Assembly: GCA_030951025.1 (NCBI GenBank) | Contig: JAUZQK010000084.1 | Coordinates: 1 to 32,501 of the forward strand | Direction of reading: 5' to 3' | From: Mariprofundus sp. | Lineage (GTDB): Bacteria; Pseudomonadota; Zetaproteobacteria; Mariprofundales; Mariprofundaceae | DNA length: 32,501 nucleotides | Shown: piece after piece, positions 14,986 through 24,814 of the stretch | How the letters are laid out: every line of letters starts with the position of its first letter | Numbering within the stretch: position 1 is the stretch's first letter | Made by a program: the position numbers and the translations under genes | Notes under the pieces: generated by a model | Database searches by the model: none | What the model was told of the DNA's origin: nothing | Seen by the model: the letters and a program-made list of their open reading frames with translations, nothing else

Positions 14986-16078
14986 GTTATCTGAACTGAA
15001 TAAAACACCGCTGTTTGATGCCCATATTGCACTCGGCGGCAAGATGGTGCCATTTGCAGGTTTTGCCATGCCGGTACAATACAAACTCGGTGCATTAAAA
15101 GAATACAGCGCCGTGCGTGAAGGCCAGGCTGGTATCTTTGATATCACCCACATGGGTCAAGTGCGCGTAAGTGGTACAGGCGCATTGGCATTTTTACAAT
15201 ATGTGAGCACCAATGATGTGTCAAAGCTGGCCTATGGACAGGTGCATTATTCAGCCCTGCTGAATGAAGCCGGTACGTTTATCGATGATATCACCACCTA
15301 TAAAATCGCCGATGATGAATATTATTTATGTATCAATGCCGCCAACCGCGTGAAAGATGTGGCGCATCTGCAAACCATCGCTGCCGATTTTGATGTGTGT
15401 GTGAGCGATGAATCCGATGATACCACTCTGCTGGCATTGCAGGGCGCTGCAGCACAAGCAGCCTTGCAGCCCTTGCTGGATAGTGATCTAGAATCGATTG
15501 CTTATTATAAATTCGCACAGCTCAAGGTGAACGGTGTCGATGCTATTGTTTCCCGCACCGGTTATAGCGGTGAAGATGGTTTTGAGATTTACATGCCCAA
15601 CAGCAGCGCTGTCGAAGTCTGGCAACAACTGCTGGAGAATGGTGCTGTGCCGATTGGCCTGGCTGCTCGTGACATGTTGCGCACCGAAATGGGTTATGCA
15701 CTTTACGGTCATGAGATCTCGGATGCGGTCACGCCGGTTGAAGCAAAGCTGATGTGGATTACCAAGCTGGATAAGGGTGCGTTTATTGGCAAAGATGCGG
15801 TGCTGAAGCGCCGTAGTGCAGGAGCTGAAAAGCGCTTGATTGCACTTAAACTGACTGGCCGTGGTATTCCGCGTGAGCATTATAACGTTTTCGTGGATGG
15901 GCAGGCCAGTGGTGAAATCACCTCCGGCATGTTCAGCCCGATTGCTGGTGGCGTGGCGCTGGCCTATGTCTTGCCCGAACATGCGGAAACAGGTGCCTTA
16001 AGTGTAGAGATTCGCGGCAAACAAGTTGCAGCTGAACGCACCACCTTACCCTTTGTGCGCAGCAATGTGCGCCGATAA
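14978..16078 (+). CDS. gcvT: glycine cleavage system T-protein (aminomethyltransferase)
   Basis: 366 residues from ATG 14978, inside the 3' end of folD. N-terminal landmarks [13 protein letters not shown] and FDITHMGQ are typical of Gcv[11 protein letters not shown] near residue 105 includes the folate-contacting Asp, and [14 protein letters not shown] near 186 is the family signature. It releases ammonia from the aminomethyl-lipoyl H-protein and transfers the one-carbon unit to tetrahydrofolate, making 5,10-methylene-THF. Length fits the family (about 365). Overlap with folD suggests coupled translation, and gcvH follows after 33 bp. Confidence 0.97.
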   Translation: MSELSELNKTPLFDAHIALGGKMVPFAGFAMPVQYKLGALKEYSAVREGQAGIFDITHMGQVRVSGTGALAFLQYVSTNDVSKLAYGQVHYSALLNEAGTFIDDITTYKIADDEYYLCINAANRVKDVAHLQTIAADFDVCVSDESDDTTLLALQGAAAQAALQPLLDSDLESIAYYKFAQLKVNGVDAIVSRTGYSGEDGFEIYMPNSSAVEVWQQLLENGAVPIGLAARDMLRTEMGYALYGHEISDAVTPVEAKLMWITKLDKGAFIGKDAVLKRRSAGAEKRLIALKLTGRGIPREHYNVFVDGQASGEITSGMFSPIAGGVALAYVLPEHAETGALSVEIRGKQVAAERTTLPFVRSNVRR

Positions 16079-16111
16079 ATTTATGATCAAGCAAAACAAC
16101 GGGAGAATATC

Positions 16112-16492
16112 ATGACTATTCCTGCTAATTTAAAATATACCAAAGACCATGAATGGGTGCGTATCGATGGCGATATCGCCACCTTCGGCATCTCGGATCA
16201 TGCGCAGGAAGCGCTTGGTGATATTGTGTTTGTAGAGCTGCCCGATATCGGCCGCGAGCTCGATGCCGGTGAAGCCTATGCTGTGGTGGAATCGGTAAAA
16301 GCAGTATCTGATGTCTATACCCCGGTAGCCGGAGAAGTGGTTGAGGTGAATGATGGCCTTGAAGCCGAACCTGAACACGTCAATACCGATGCTTATGGCG
16401 CGGGCTGGATTGCCAAAGTGAAAATTAGTGCCGATACTGCATCTGTCGAGCTGATGACAGACGACGAATACACCACCTTTTTAGAAGAATAA
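16112..16492 (+). CDS. gcvH: glycine cleavage system H-protein (lipoyl carrier)
   Basis: 126 residues. Lys63 in VVESVKAVSDVY is the lipoylation site; KYTKDHEWVR and the closing GWIAKVKI are standard GcvH features. The lipoyl arm shuttles the aminomethyl group between P, T and L proteins. GGGAG is well placed before ATG 16112. It is followed by an 87-bp gap containing a degraded trace of the dispersed repeat (ACCGCGAGTATTGAATACAGAG) ahead of gcvPA. No lipoate ligase or lipoyl synthase is in the window. Confidence 0.97.
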   Translation: MTIPANLKYTKDHEWVRIDGDIATFGISDHAQEALGDIVFVELPDIGRELDAGEAYAVVESVKAVSDVYTPVAGEVVEVNDGLEAEPEHVNTDAYGAGWIAKVKISADTASVELMTDDEYTTFLEE

Positions 16493-16579
16493 TTTAATTT
16501 TACCACCGCGAGTATTGAATACAGAGCTTATGCAACATAGGCCTGTGTTTGCCATGCCCCCGGTGCTGAGTGAGCCAAT

Positions 16580-17941
16580 ATGAGATTTCTGCCACATACC
16601 GATACTGATCGTTCAGCCATGCTGGAGAGCATGGGTGCAGCCAGTATTGCTGATTTATTTGCTGATATTCCTGCCGAACTTCATCTTGAACGGGGTCAGC
16701 TGAATATTGCTGATGCTCTGTCTGAAGCAGGTATTGTACGCAAATTCACCAAGGCTTCAGAGAAAAACCGCAATGCCACCAATACACGTTATTTTCTCGG
16801 TGGTGGCACCTACAATCATTTTGTGCCTGCGGTGGTGGATTATGTGATTTCGCGCGGTGAATTTCTCACTGCCTACACGCCTTACCAGCCGGAAATCGCC
16901 CAGGGTACACTGCAAGCGCTGTTTGAGTTTCAAACCATGATTGCCCGCTTGACCGGCATGGATGTATCCAATGCCTCGATGTATGAAGCGGCAACCGCAA
17001 CGGCTGAAGCAGCCTTGATGGCGCGCCGTGTCAGTCGCAAAAAACGGGTCGTCATCGCAGGCTCGGTGAATCCGCGTTATCGCAGTGTCACGGCCAATTA
17101 TTTGTCGCGTCTCGATGGTGAATGCATCGAAGTGGCGATGGGAAATGATACGGCTGATTTTGGCACGGATATGGATCGTTTGATTGCGAGCATTGATGAT
17201 TCAACCGCCTGCGTGATTGTGCAATACCCCGACTTTTACGGTTCCGTTTATGATCTGGCCGCCTTGCGCGCAGCTTGTGATGCCAATAAGTGTTTGATGG
17301 TGGTGGCCTTTTCTGATGTGACTGCCTTTGCCCTGATTGAATCGCCCGGAGCGATGGGGGCTGATATTGCGGTGGGTTCCGGTCAGTCGCTGGGTATTCC
17401 GATGGCCTTTGGCGGACCACATTTGGGCTTATTCACCTGCAAGCAAAAGTATCTGCGCCAGATGCCCGGCCGGGTATGTGGTTTGACCCGCGATGCGGAT
17501 GGTAAACGTGGTTTTGTCTTGACCTTATCCACCCGAGAACAGCATATCCGGCGTGAAAAAGCGACCTCCAACATCTGTACCAATCAGGGTTTGATGTGCA
17601 CGGCCGCCGCCACCTATATGAGTCTGATGGGCGATGCGGGGCTTGCAACGATAGCACAACGCTCAGCTGCAGCGTTGCAAATGCTGGTATCGCGTTTGCC
17701 GGATCATGTCAGCGCAGCCGCCGGGGCGCATTATAATGAAAACGTAATCAGTTTTGCCAATCAATCGGCACGTGATCGTTTTCTCAATATCGCACAGGCA
17801 CAGGATATTTTTGCCGGCATAGCACTGGAAAAAATCGATGTGCATGCGGAACCACGGCATTTGCTGGTCAGTACCACAGAAATGATTGAAGAGGCCGATA
17901 TCAACGACTATTTGGCTGCGCTGGAGGCTGCGAGTGAATAA
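16580..17941 (+). CDS. gcvPA: glycine dehydrogenase (decarboxylating) subunit 1
   Basis: 453 residues, the N-terminal half of the split P-protein. MRFLPHTDTDRSAML at the start, FLGGGTYNHFVPAVVDY near 72 and AYTPYQPEIAQGTLQALFEFQ near 98 are hallmark GcvPA stretches, and VGSGQSLGIPMAFGGPHLG lies near 266. It has the aminotransferase fold but lacks the PLP lysine, which is on subunit 2; together they form the alpha2-beta2 decarboxylase that loads glycine's aminomethyl group on GcvH. The ribosome-binding site is weak (GAGTGAG). The last 8 bases overlap gcvPB. Confidence 0.97.
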   Translation: MRFLPHTDTDRSAMLESMGAASIADLFADIPAELHLERGQLNIADALSEAGIVRKFTKASEKNRNATNTRYFLGGGTYNHFVPAVVDYVISRGEFLTAYTPYQPEIAQGTLQALFEFQTMIARLTGMDVSNASMYEAATATAEAALMARRVSRKKRVVIAGSVNPRYRSVTANYLSRLDGECIEVAMGNDTADFGTDMDRLIASIDDSTACVIVQYPDFYGSVYDLAALRAACDANKCLMVVAFSDVTAFALIESPGAMGADIAVGSGQSLGIPMAFGGPHLGLFTCKQKYLRQMPGRVCGLTRDADGKRGFVLTLSTREQHIRREKATSNICTNQGLMCTAAATYMSLMGDAGLATIAQRSAAALQMLVSRLPDHVSAAAGAHYNENVISFANQSARDRFLNIAQAQDIFAGIALEKIDVHAEPRHLLVSTTEMIEEADINDYLAALEAASE

Positions 17942-19418
17942 TAACACATCAAAATACTCCGCCACCCAAGGTATCCAACACGAAGAGGCATTACTCTTTG
18001 AACATGCCCATGAAGCACCTGAATCAATTCATTTACCCGGTGTAGAGGGCGCTGTACCCGAAGCATTACAAGCCTTCATGCGCCAGCAGCCTGCCAATAT
18101 CCCCGGCTTGTCTGAACCGGAAGCAGTACGCCATTTTGTGCGTTTATCGCAGTGGAATCACGGCATTGAAACCGGCTTTTATCCACTCGGTTCCTGCACT
18201 ATGAAATACAATCCGCGTGTCAACGAGCAAGTCGCACGTTTACCGGGTTTGGCGCATATTCATCCGGATCAGCCTGAAGATACGGTGCAGGGTGCGTTGG
18301 AATTATTGTATGAAGTGCAGCAATGGCTGGGTGAAATATCCGGTCTGCCGTATGTTACCCTGCAACCGGCGGCCGGTGCGCATGGTGAATTGGCTGGCCT
18401 GATGATGATTCGTGCCTGCCTCGATGCACGCGGTGATACAAAGCGGCGCACTGTGCTGGTGCCTGATTCAGCCCATGGCACCAATCCGGCATCGGCGGCT
18501 TTGTGTGGCATGCATACGGTAGAATTAAAGTCAGGAGCCGATGGCCGCATTGATCTGGCTGAATTAAAAGCCCATCTGAATAATGAAACGGCTGCTTTAA
18601 TGATGACCAATCCGAATACTGCTGGCGCGTTTGAAAGCGATATCAAAGAAATATGCCAGCTGGTACATGATGCAGGCGGCCTGGTGTATGGCGATGGTGC
18701 CAATTTGAATGCACTGGTCGGCGTAGCACGGCCGGGTGATATGGGCTTGGATTGTTTGCACATCAACGTGCATAAAACCTTTGCTACCCCGCATGGTGGC
18801 GGTGGGCCGGGGGCAGGGCCTGTGGCTGTGAATGATACTCTGAAACCATATTTGCCTGTGCCGCGCATTGTTAAAGATGGTGAAAACTATTATTTGGAAA
18901 GCACATCAGACACCTCCATCGGTTCGATTTTAAGTACGCTGGGGCAAAGCGGCGTTTACGTGCGTGCCAATGCTTACATCTCAGCTTATGGTCGCCAAAG
19001 CCTGTACAAAATCGCCGAAGATGCGGTACTCAATGCCAATTATGTATTGCATCGTTTGAAGGATGTGTATCACGTACCCTTTGAAGGCGTGTGCAAACAT
19101 GAGTGCTTGTTAACCGATGAGTTACAAAACAAACACGGCATCAAAACGCTCGATATCGCCAAGCGCTTGATCGATCTGGGTTTCCATCCGATGACCGTTT
19201 ATTTCCCGCTCATCGTGCATGGGGCTATGCTTATTGAGCCGACCGAAACCGAATCACGCGAAACTCTGGACAGCTTCTGCGATGCCATGCTTGAAATCGC
19301 CGCCCAATGTGAGGCGGGTGAGACTGATCTCTTGCACGATGCACCATTATCCCCCATCCGTCGCAGGCTGGATGAAACACAGGCTGCCAGAAAGCCGGTA
19401 TTGGTCTGGCCGCAATAA
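17934..19418 (+). CDS. gcvPB: glycine dehydrogenase (decarboxylating) subunit 2
   Basis: 494 residues from a GTG at 17934 that overlaps the gcvPA stop; GGAG lies about eight bases upstream, and the longer open frame before it is the shadow of gcvPA. The PLP-binding Lys281 sits in HINVHKTFATPHGGGGPG. FYPLGSCTMKYNPR (83-95), LQPAAGAHGELAGL and DSAHGTNPASAA are conserved P-protein motifs. It catalyses decarboxylation of glycine with GcvPA. The split PA/PB form is typical of archaea, Firmicutes and some proteobacteria, while enteric bacteria use a fused GcvP, which helps place the organism. Confidence 0.97.
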   Translation: MNNNTSKYSATQGIQHEEALLFEHAHEAPESIHLPGVEGAVPEALQAFMRQQPANIPGLSEPEAVRHFVRLSQWNHGIETGFYPLGSCTMKYNPRVNEQVARLPGLAHIHPDQPEDTVQGALELLYEVQQWLGEISGLPYVTLQPAAGAHGELAGLMMIRACLDARGDTKRRTVLVPDSAHGTNPASAALCGMHTVELKSGADGRIDLAELKAHLNNETAALMMTNPNTAGAFESDIKEICQLVHDAGGLVYGDGANLNALVGVARPGDMGLDCLHINVHKTFATPHGGGGPGAGPVAVNDTLKPYLPVPRIVKDGENYYLESTSDTSIGSILSTLGQSGVYVRANAYISAYGRQSLYKIAEDAVLNANYVLHRLKDVYHVPFEGVCKHECLLTDELQNKHGIKTLDIAKRLIDLGFHPMTVYFPLIVHGAMLIEPTETESRETLDSFCDAMLEIAAQCEAGETDLLHDAPLSPIRRRLDETQAARKPVLVWPQ

Positions 19419-19428
19419 GGCCGCATAA

Positions 19429-20556
19429 ATGAGCCTGAACAGCTACCAGCGCGTTGACCGCAAACAACTGGCCAAGGATCTGGATGCTATTCATGATGAT
19501 GTGCTGGCGCGTATCGGTGACGACGATTTCATCCATTTAAAGAAAATGGAGCGTTGGGGTCGATTATGTTCATTGCTCGGTTATGCCACAGCATGGATTT
19601 TTCCGAATCCGATTTCAGCGTTATTGATGGGTCAGGGCAGCTTTACACGCTGGACACAAATGACCCATCCGGTGGTGCATAAGGGTTACGATAAAATCAG
19701 CAATGTGCCGGCACGCTATACCAGTAAACATTTTGCTCAGGGCTGGCGACGCTTTATTGATTGGCCAGACTGGATTACACCGGACGGTTGGCATCAGGAA
19801 CACGATATATTGCACCATTATAATCTGGGCGAAAAGCGCGATCCGGATCATTTACAACATAATATGGAATGGCTGCGACAATCGAAACTGCCCATGTGGT
19901 TACGCTTTTTCATTGTCATCATCTTTACGACTATCTGGAAAATTTCTTATTATACACCACGCACCCATAAAGAATTGCGTTTGAGTCAGGCACGCCAGCA
20001 AGGCGAGGTAAAACCAAATGTGGCGCGTGGCGCGGGTTGGAGCCTGTTTACACCGCAGGGGCGTGCTTTGTGGCTACAAAGTATTCTACCTTATGCTTTG
20101 TTTCGTTTTGCCTTGTTACCCGCATTGTTTCTGCCTCTCGGTACAACTGCGGCCATCAGTGTATTGCTGACTTCGATCATGGCCGAAATATTCACCAATA
20201 TGCATTCGTTTTTGGTCATTGTGCCCAATCATGCCGGTGATGATGTGATGATGTTTGAACAGCGCGGTAAAGGCCGTGGTGAATTTTATCTGCGCCAGAT
20301 TCTAGGCTCAGTGAATTATCCTACCGGCTCTGATCGCAATGATTTTTTTTACGGCTGGCTAAATTATCAAATTGAACATCATTTGTGGCCGGATATCCCT
20401 TTGAGTCAATATCAATATGTGCAACCGAAAGTGCTCGCAGTATGTAAAAAACATGGCATTCCCTATTGCCAGGATTCTGTGTTTAAACGTCTGTTGAAGG
20501 CTATGGATATCATGGTTGGACGCAGTTCCATGTTAAGCCCCGCCAAGCCCGATTAG
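19429..20556 (+). CDS. membrane fatty-acid desaturase (front-end-like, QxxHH box)
   Basis: 375 residues, starting 10 bp after gcvPB with AAGG upstream, so probably in the same transcript. Three histidine boxes for the di-iron centre are visible: HPVVH (80-84), HQEHDILHH (122-130) and QIEHHLWP (314-321), plus NMHSFLVIVPNH near 257. Hydrophobic segments flank them. QxxHH in the third box is typical of acyl-lipid and front-end desaturases. There is no N-terminal cytochrome b5 domain. It would introduce a double bond in membrane acyl chains using O2 and a ferredoxin-like donor. Why it follows the glycine-cleavage genes is unclear. Confidence 0.88.
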   Translation: MSLNSYQRVDRKQLAKDLDAIHDDVLARIGDDDFIHLKKMERWGRLCSLLGYATAWIFPNPISALLMGQGSFTRWTQMTHPVVHKGYDKISNVPARYTSKHFAQGWRRFIDWPDWITPDGWHQEHDILHHYNLGEKRDPDHLQHNMEWLRQSKLPMWLRFFIVIIFTTIWKISYYTPRTHKELRLSQARQQGEVKPNVARGAGWSLFTPQGRALWLQSILPYALFRFALLPALFLPLGTTAAISVLLTSIMAEIFTNMHSFLVIVPNHAGDDVMMFEQRGKGRGEFYLRQILGSVNYPTGSDRNDFFYGWLNYQIEHHLWPDIPLSQYQYVQPKVLAVCKKHGIPYCQDSVFKRLLKAMDIMVGRSSMLSPAKPD

Positions 20557-20622
20557 CATAGCTATCGGCAAACCATTAAATCAGCACAGTGTTGAATATA
20601 TTCAAAAGGAAGTGATACAGCC

Positions 20623-22008
20623 ATGAATGATAATATTGCAAAGACAGTGCTTACACCGAGCAAACAGCTAGGCCTGCTTTCAAAAGCAGAAGTGGGCACC
20701 ATACTCAATACAAGCTCCTCAGCCATGCGGGATATCTTTCGCAGTTGTGCACTGGCGGTACTCAACTGTGATGCCGATATCGATGATGGCCATGTATTAT
20801 TACAACGCCATCAGGATTTTGAAATCCATGTGCGGCAGGTCAAACGCGGCATGAAGTTAGAGCTGATCAATGCACCCGCATCGGCTTTTGTCGATGGTGA
20901 GATCATTCAAGGCATCCATGAACATTTGTTCGCCGTCTTGAGAGATATTGTATTTGCTTACGATACAGTGCTTCATAATCCGAACATGGATATGACAACC
21001 CCTGACGGCATTACCAATGCCGTATTCCATCTGCTGCGCAATGCCAATGTTCTACGGCTGAGCAAAAAAACCCGCCTAGTGGTGTGCTGGGGTGGCCATT
21101 CGATAACGCGCCATGAATATGATTATAGTAAAGAGGTCGGTTATCAAATCGGCCTGCGCGATATGGATATTTGCACCGGCTGCGGGCCGGGCGCGATGAA
21201 AGGCCCGATGAAAGGAGCCACGATCGGTCATGCCAAACAGCGCATTAATGATGGTCTGTATCTGGGTATTACCGAGCCCGGCATTATTGCAGCTGAATCG
21301 CCCAATCCGATTGTTAATAATCTGGTGATTTTACCCGATATTGAAAAACGATTGGAAGCCTTTGTGCGCACCGGTCACGGCATTGTGGTTTTTGCCGGCG
21401 GAGTAGGTACGGCGGAAGAGATTTTGTATCTACTGGGCATCTTGATGCAGCCTGAGAATAAAGATATTCCCTTCCCGTTTATCATGACCGGACCTGAATC
21501 ATCGCGGCCTTATTTTGAACAGATCAATACATTTATTGCTGAAACGCTGGGCATTGAAGCGCAGCAAAAGTATCAGGTTATTATTGATGATCCGGCTCTG
21601 GTGGCGCAGCGCATGAAAGAGGGCATCGCGCAGGTACGTCAGTATCGTAAAGAGATTGGTGATGCTTATTATTTCAACTGGAATCTGGCCATTGATACAG
21701 CCTTTCAGCAACCCTTTGCACCAAGCCACGAAAATGTGCGCAACCTGCAACTGCATAAAAACCAGCCACCATACATGCTGGCGGCAAATCTGCGCCGTGT
21801 GTTCTCAGCCCTGGTGGCCGGTAATGTGAAAGATGAGGGTATTCGTGCGATTGAAGAATTTGGTGATTTTGAAATCTATGGTGATGCCGCCATCATGGAT
21901 CCAGTTGATGCACTACTGACATCATTTGTAGCTCAAAACCGCATGAAAATTGCTGCTGAGAGCTATCGTCCATGTTATAAAGTCATGCGTGATGCGGAGC
22001 CCACCTAA
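20623..22008 (+). CDS. ppnN: nucleotide 5'-monophosphate nucleosidase PpnN (YgdH family)
   Basis: 461 residues, close to E. coli PpnN (454). Three parts are visible: an N-terminal regulatory domain (1-140), a central LOG/Rossmann domain with CTGCGPGAMKGPMKGA (about 186-201) and FAGGVGTAEEILYL, the catalytic PGGxGTxxE-type motif, and a C-terminal extension. It cleaves nucleoside monophosphates to base plus ribose 5-phosphate, and in E. coli it is stimulated by (p)ppGpp. AAAGGAAG precedes ATG 20623. The gene is separated by 66 bp from the desaturase and converges on rsmA. Confidence 0.94.
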   Translation: MNDNIAKTVLTPSKQLGLLSKAEVGTILNTSSSAMRDIFRSCALAVLNCDADIDDGHVLLQRHQDFEIHVRQVKRGMKLELINAPASAFVDGEIIQGIHEHLFAVLRDIVFAYDTVLHNPNMDMTTPDGITNAVFHLLRNANVLRLSKKTRLVVCWGGHSITRHEYDYSKEVGYQIGLRDMDICTGCGPGAMKGPMKGATIGHAKQRINDGLYLGITEPGIIAAESPNPIVNNLVILPDIEKRLEAFVRTGHGIVVFAGGVGTAEEILYLLGILMQPENKDIPFPFIMTGPESSRPYFEQINTFIAETLGIEAQQKYQVIIDDPALVAQRMKEGIAQVRQYRKEIGDAYYFNWNLAIDTAFQQPFAPSHENVRNLQLHKNQPPYMLAANLRRVFSALVAGNVKDEGIRAIEEFGDFEIYGDAAIMDPVDALLTSFVAQNRMKIAAESYRPCYKVMRDAEPT

Positions 22009-22044
22009 CCCGCATTATTCATAAATGCTGCTGCTTACAAGAGC

Positions 22045-22824
22045 TCAACCCGTCTTATCTAAGGCCAGCGAAATCTTCACCCATTGCTGATGATCCAATT
22101 GTTCCGGACGTTTGCCCGGATCGATGTCAATGGCCTCAAACTGTTCACGGCTGAGTTCTTTTTTGAAATTATTGAATATTGTTTTGCGGCGATGGGCAAA
22201 GCCCTGACGTACTGTTTTTTGTAACAGGGCATAATCACAACCGGGGGTTTTGCCATGTGGTGTTAACAGGATCACGGATGAGTGTACTTTCGGTGGTGGT
22301 GAAAAAGCACCAGGAGCCAGTGTTAATAGCTTTTTCACATCATAATGGTGGCGTACCAAGACCGATAAACCACCATAGGTTTTACTGCCCGGATCAGCTG
22401 CGATGCGCTCTGCCACTTCACGCTGGTACATCAGCACCATACCGCCAGATAAGGCTAAGGCAGCGAGTTTGGCCGTTAATGGGCCACTGAGGTTGTAGGG
22501 CAAATTGCCCGCAATCCACTCAGGCTGAACACTGGCAACAGCTGGCTCCAGCTGCTGCATCACATCGCCATGAATGACAGATAATTTATCGTTTCCCTGT
22601 GCCAGATCCTGCCAATGGGCTGCGAACTGATCATCCATTTCAATGACCGTTAATTCACTCACCCGCTGCAATAATGCAGTTGTGATTGCACCTGGACCGG
22701 GGCCAATTTCAATAGCTCGCGCACCTTCAGTCACAGCCTGAGCGATACGATTGATGGCAAATTGATCGTGGAGGAAATGTTGGCCGAGAGATTTTTTAGC
22801 GCGTTGCGATTGATGGTTACTCAT
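22045..22824 (-). CDS. rsmA: 16S rRNA dimethyladenosine transferase RsmA (KsgA)
   Basis: 259 residues. KKSLGQHFLHD (10-20) is the family opening; the SAM-binding motif EIGPGPGA is at 39-46 and the adenine-N6 catalytic NLPYNLS at 107-113. The C-terminal FAHRRKTIFNN contacts 16S helix 45. It dimethylates the two adjacent adenosines near the 3' end of 16S rRNA during 30S assembly. In many proteobacteria it sits near pdxA and surA, which are absent here. No terminator is visible in the 36-bp gap to ppnN. Confidence 0.97.
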   Translation of the reverse strand: MSNHQSQRAKKSLGQHFLHDQFAINRIAQAVTEGARAIEIGPGPGAITTALLQRVSELTVIEMDDQFAAHWQDLAQGNDKLSVIHGDVMQQLEPAVASVQPEWIAGNLPYNLSGPLTAKLAALALSGGMVLMYQREVAERIAADPGSKTYGGLSVLVRHHYDVKKLLTLAPGAFSPPPKVHSSVILLTPHGKTPGCDYALLQKTVRQGFAHRRKTIFNNFKKELSREQFEAIDIDPGKRPEQLDHQQWVKISLALDKTG

Positions 22825-22876
22825 CGGCCAAGCGTACCTGATCGAGGCATACTCAGGAACTCATGTGTTAGCGATT

Positions 22877-23074
22877 CTAATGATCGCATGATTGACCCTT
22901 ATCGTAAGGCTTTTGAATAAACCCTGCTCGCGTTCCTTTATAATCGTGAACCTGACTAAAAGGGTCAGCCGTACTATCATTATCCTTTAAATATGCTGCC
23001 ATCGATTTTTCGACTATTGCCGCGTTAATTGTGAGCGACTGCTCGTCCAATGAAACACTGCCTGTTGCTTTCAA
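22877..23074 (-). CDS. doubtful 65-residue ORF downstream of the chemoreceptor
   Basis: A 65-codon frame from a TTG at 23074, with a TAG two codons upstream and no ribosome-binding site, in the 301-bp gap between the chemoreceptor and rsmA. The product is hydrophilic (SLDEQSLTINAAIVEK, then FSQVHDYKGTRAGFIQKPYD) and looks more protein-like than random. I do not recognise it. It may be the tail of a lost gene, since a decayed cheW also lies in this cluster. Confidence 0.25.
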   Translation of the reverse strand: MKATGSVSLDEQSLTINAAIVEKSMAAYLKDNDSTADPFSQVHDYKGTRAGFIQKPYDKGQSCDH

Positions 23075-23125
23075 CGCCTACAGAGGTGCTTTACTGCAAG
23101 AACTTACGCAACGATTAATAAGTCT

Positions 23126-24772
23126 TTAAAACTCTTCCCATACATCATCCCCGTCATGGGTTTCTAATACCTTTTTCTTCTTTGTTTTATTACTCTCCGG
23201 CTTACTCTTTACAGCTTTTCCTGTTGTTTTAATCGCAGCGGATGCAGGCTTTTTAGGCTGAACTACATGGGCTTTTTTTGCATGCTCATCTTCCAACTTA
23301 AACCCATCCACCAGTGCATTGAGATCCCGAACCTGACCATCCAAACCTTCACTGACTGCGTTGACCTCCTCAACCATGGCTGCATTTTGTTGCGTGCCCG
23401 AGTCTAGTTGTGCCACAGCAATATTGATCTGCTCAACCCCGGATGCCTGTTCATCTCCAGCCACGGCAATCTCACCAACAATACCGGTTACTTTGTGAAT
23501 AGACTCCACAATCTCTACCAGCGCCTGGCCAGATTGATCAACCAGGCTTCTGCCATTTGCAACGTTTTCAACACTGGCTGTAATCAACGCCTTAATCTCT
23601 TTTGCTGCCTCTGCACTACGTTGGGCTAAGGCGCGAACTTCACCGGCCACTACGGCAAAGCCACGGCCTTGCTCACCGGCACGTGCGGCCTCAACTGCGG
23701 CATTGAGCGCCAGCAGATTGGTCTGAAATGCTATTTCATCAATTACACCGATAATATCGGATATCTTACTGCTACTTTGATGAATTTCTGCCATCGCTTC
23801 TGTGGCTTGTTTGACCACACCATTGCCTTTTTCAGCCTGTTCGCGTGCTTCAACAGAGAGCTGGCTTGCACGCCTGGAGTTTTCAGCTGTTTGCTGGATG
23901 GTGCCGGTGATTTCTTCAATACTGGCAGCGGTTTCTTCCAATGATGCTGCCTGTGCCTGGGTGGCTTCGTTGAGTTGTGCATTGCCCTGGACAATTTCTT
24001 TCGAAGCATTGCCGACTTCCAGTGAAGCTTCAGCAATACCTTTGATAACGGTGGTTGTATTATCGGCCAAATCATTAACAATATTTCCAAGATCGGCATA
24101 AAAACCTTCATATTTGGATGTGTCGATACGGTTGGTTAAGTCACCATTCATCATGCAAGTCACCACCGGCGTAATGTCTGTCTCCAGCGTGTCGGTTAAT
24201 TTTTTTGTGATCGTATTCAGCGCCCGTTTAATGTCGTCAAAGGTGCCTTGATACTCACTGGTGATGGCAAAGCTCAGATCTCCCTGCTCCAGCGCTTTCA
24301 AGCCGCTAACGGTTTCACCAATAACTTCCTCAATCGAGCCAACCAGAGTATTGATCTCATGGCCAAGACGCTGATAAAAACCATCGTAACAGGAAATGTC
24401 GATACGGGCAGTAAGATCACCAGCGACAGCCGCCTGCACCACCGGTACAACAGCATCATTGAGCGTGCTATCCAGCTTGGCAGTAATGCCATTCATCGAC
24501 TGGATGATATCATCAAACACGCCTTCATATGTACGCTCGACCCGAAAGCTGACATCCCCATCTTCCAGCGCCTTGAGGCCTTGCGCGGTATCGCTCATGG
24601 CTTGCCCCATCTGGTTAATCATCTGATTAACCACTTCAGCCACCGCCAAGCAATCCCCCGACTTTCCATCGGAGCTGATCTGGGTGCTCAAGTCACCCTT
24701 GCTGACCGCCTGCATCACAGTCATCAATTCAGTCATTAGTTTTTTTTCTGCAGATTTTCCAAATAACATCAT
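23126..24772 (-). CDS. cytosolic methyl-accepting chemotaxis protein with tandem repeats and CheR/CheB tail
   Basis: 548 residues without any membrane segment or signal. Residues 65-156 and 157-248 are two copies of a 92-residue unit (GLKALEDGDVSF / GLKALEQGDLSF; VAGDLTARID / MNGDLTNRID), resembling stacked HAMP-like helices. The signalling hairpin covers about 250-490 with the conserved tip IAFQTNLLALNAAVEAARAG (347-366). A Lys/Pro-rich linker leads to the C-terminal VWEEF, matching the xWxxF tether for CheR/CheB. AGGGG precedes the double ATG (24772/24769). It is the last intact gene after a hybrid kinase and a cheW stub. Confidence 0.93.
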   Translation of the reverse strand: MMLFGKSAEKKLMTELMTVMQAVSKGDLSTQISSDGKSGDCLAVAEVVNQMINQMGQAMSDTAQGLKALEDGDVSFRVERTYEGVFDDIIQSMNGITAKLDSTLNDAVVPVVQAAVAGDLTARIDISCYDGFYQRLGHEINTLVGSIEEVIGETVSGLKALEQGDLSFAITSEYQGTFDDIKRALNTITKKLTDTLETDITPVVTCMMNGDLTNRIDTSKYEGFYADLGNIVNDLADNTTTVIKGIAEASLEVGNASKEIVQGNAQLNEATQAQAASLEETAASIEEITGTIQQTAENSRRASQLSVEAREQAEKGNGVVKQATEAMAEIHQSSSKISDIIGVIDEIAFQTNLLALNAAVEAARAGEQGRGFAVVAGEVRALAQRSAEAAKEIKALITASVENVANGRSLVDQSGQALVEIVESIHKVTGIVGEIAVAGDEQASGVEQINIAVAQLDSGTQQNAAMVEEVNAVSEGLDGQVRDLNALVDGFKLEDEHAKKAHVVQPKKPASAAIKTTGKAVKSKPESNKTKKKKVLETHDGDDVWEEF

Positions 24773-24814
24773 ATTCCCCTTGATTACTTTTTAATTGGCT
24801 TGCTATAAGAATGA

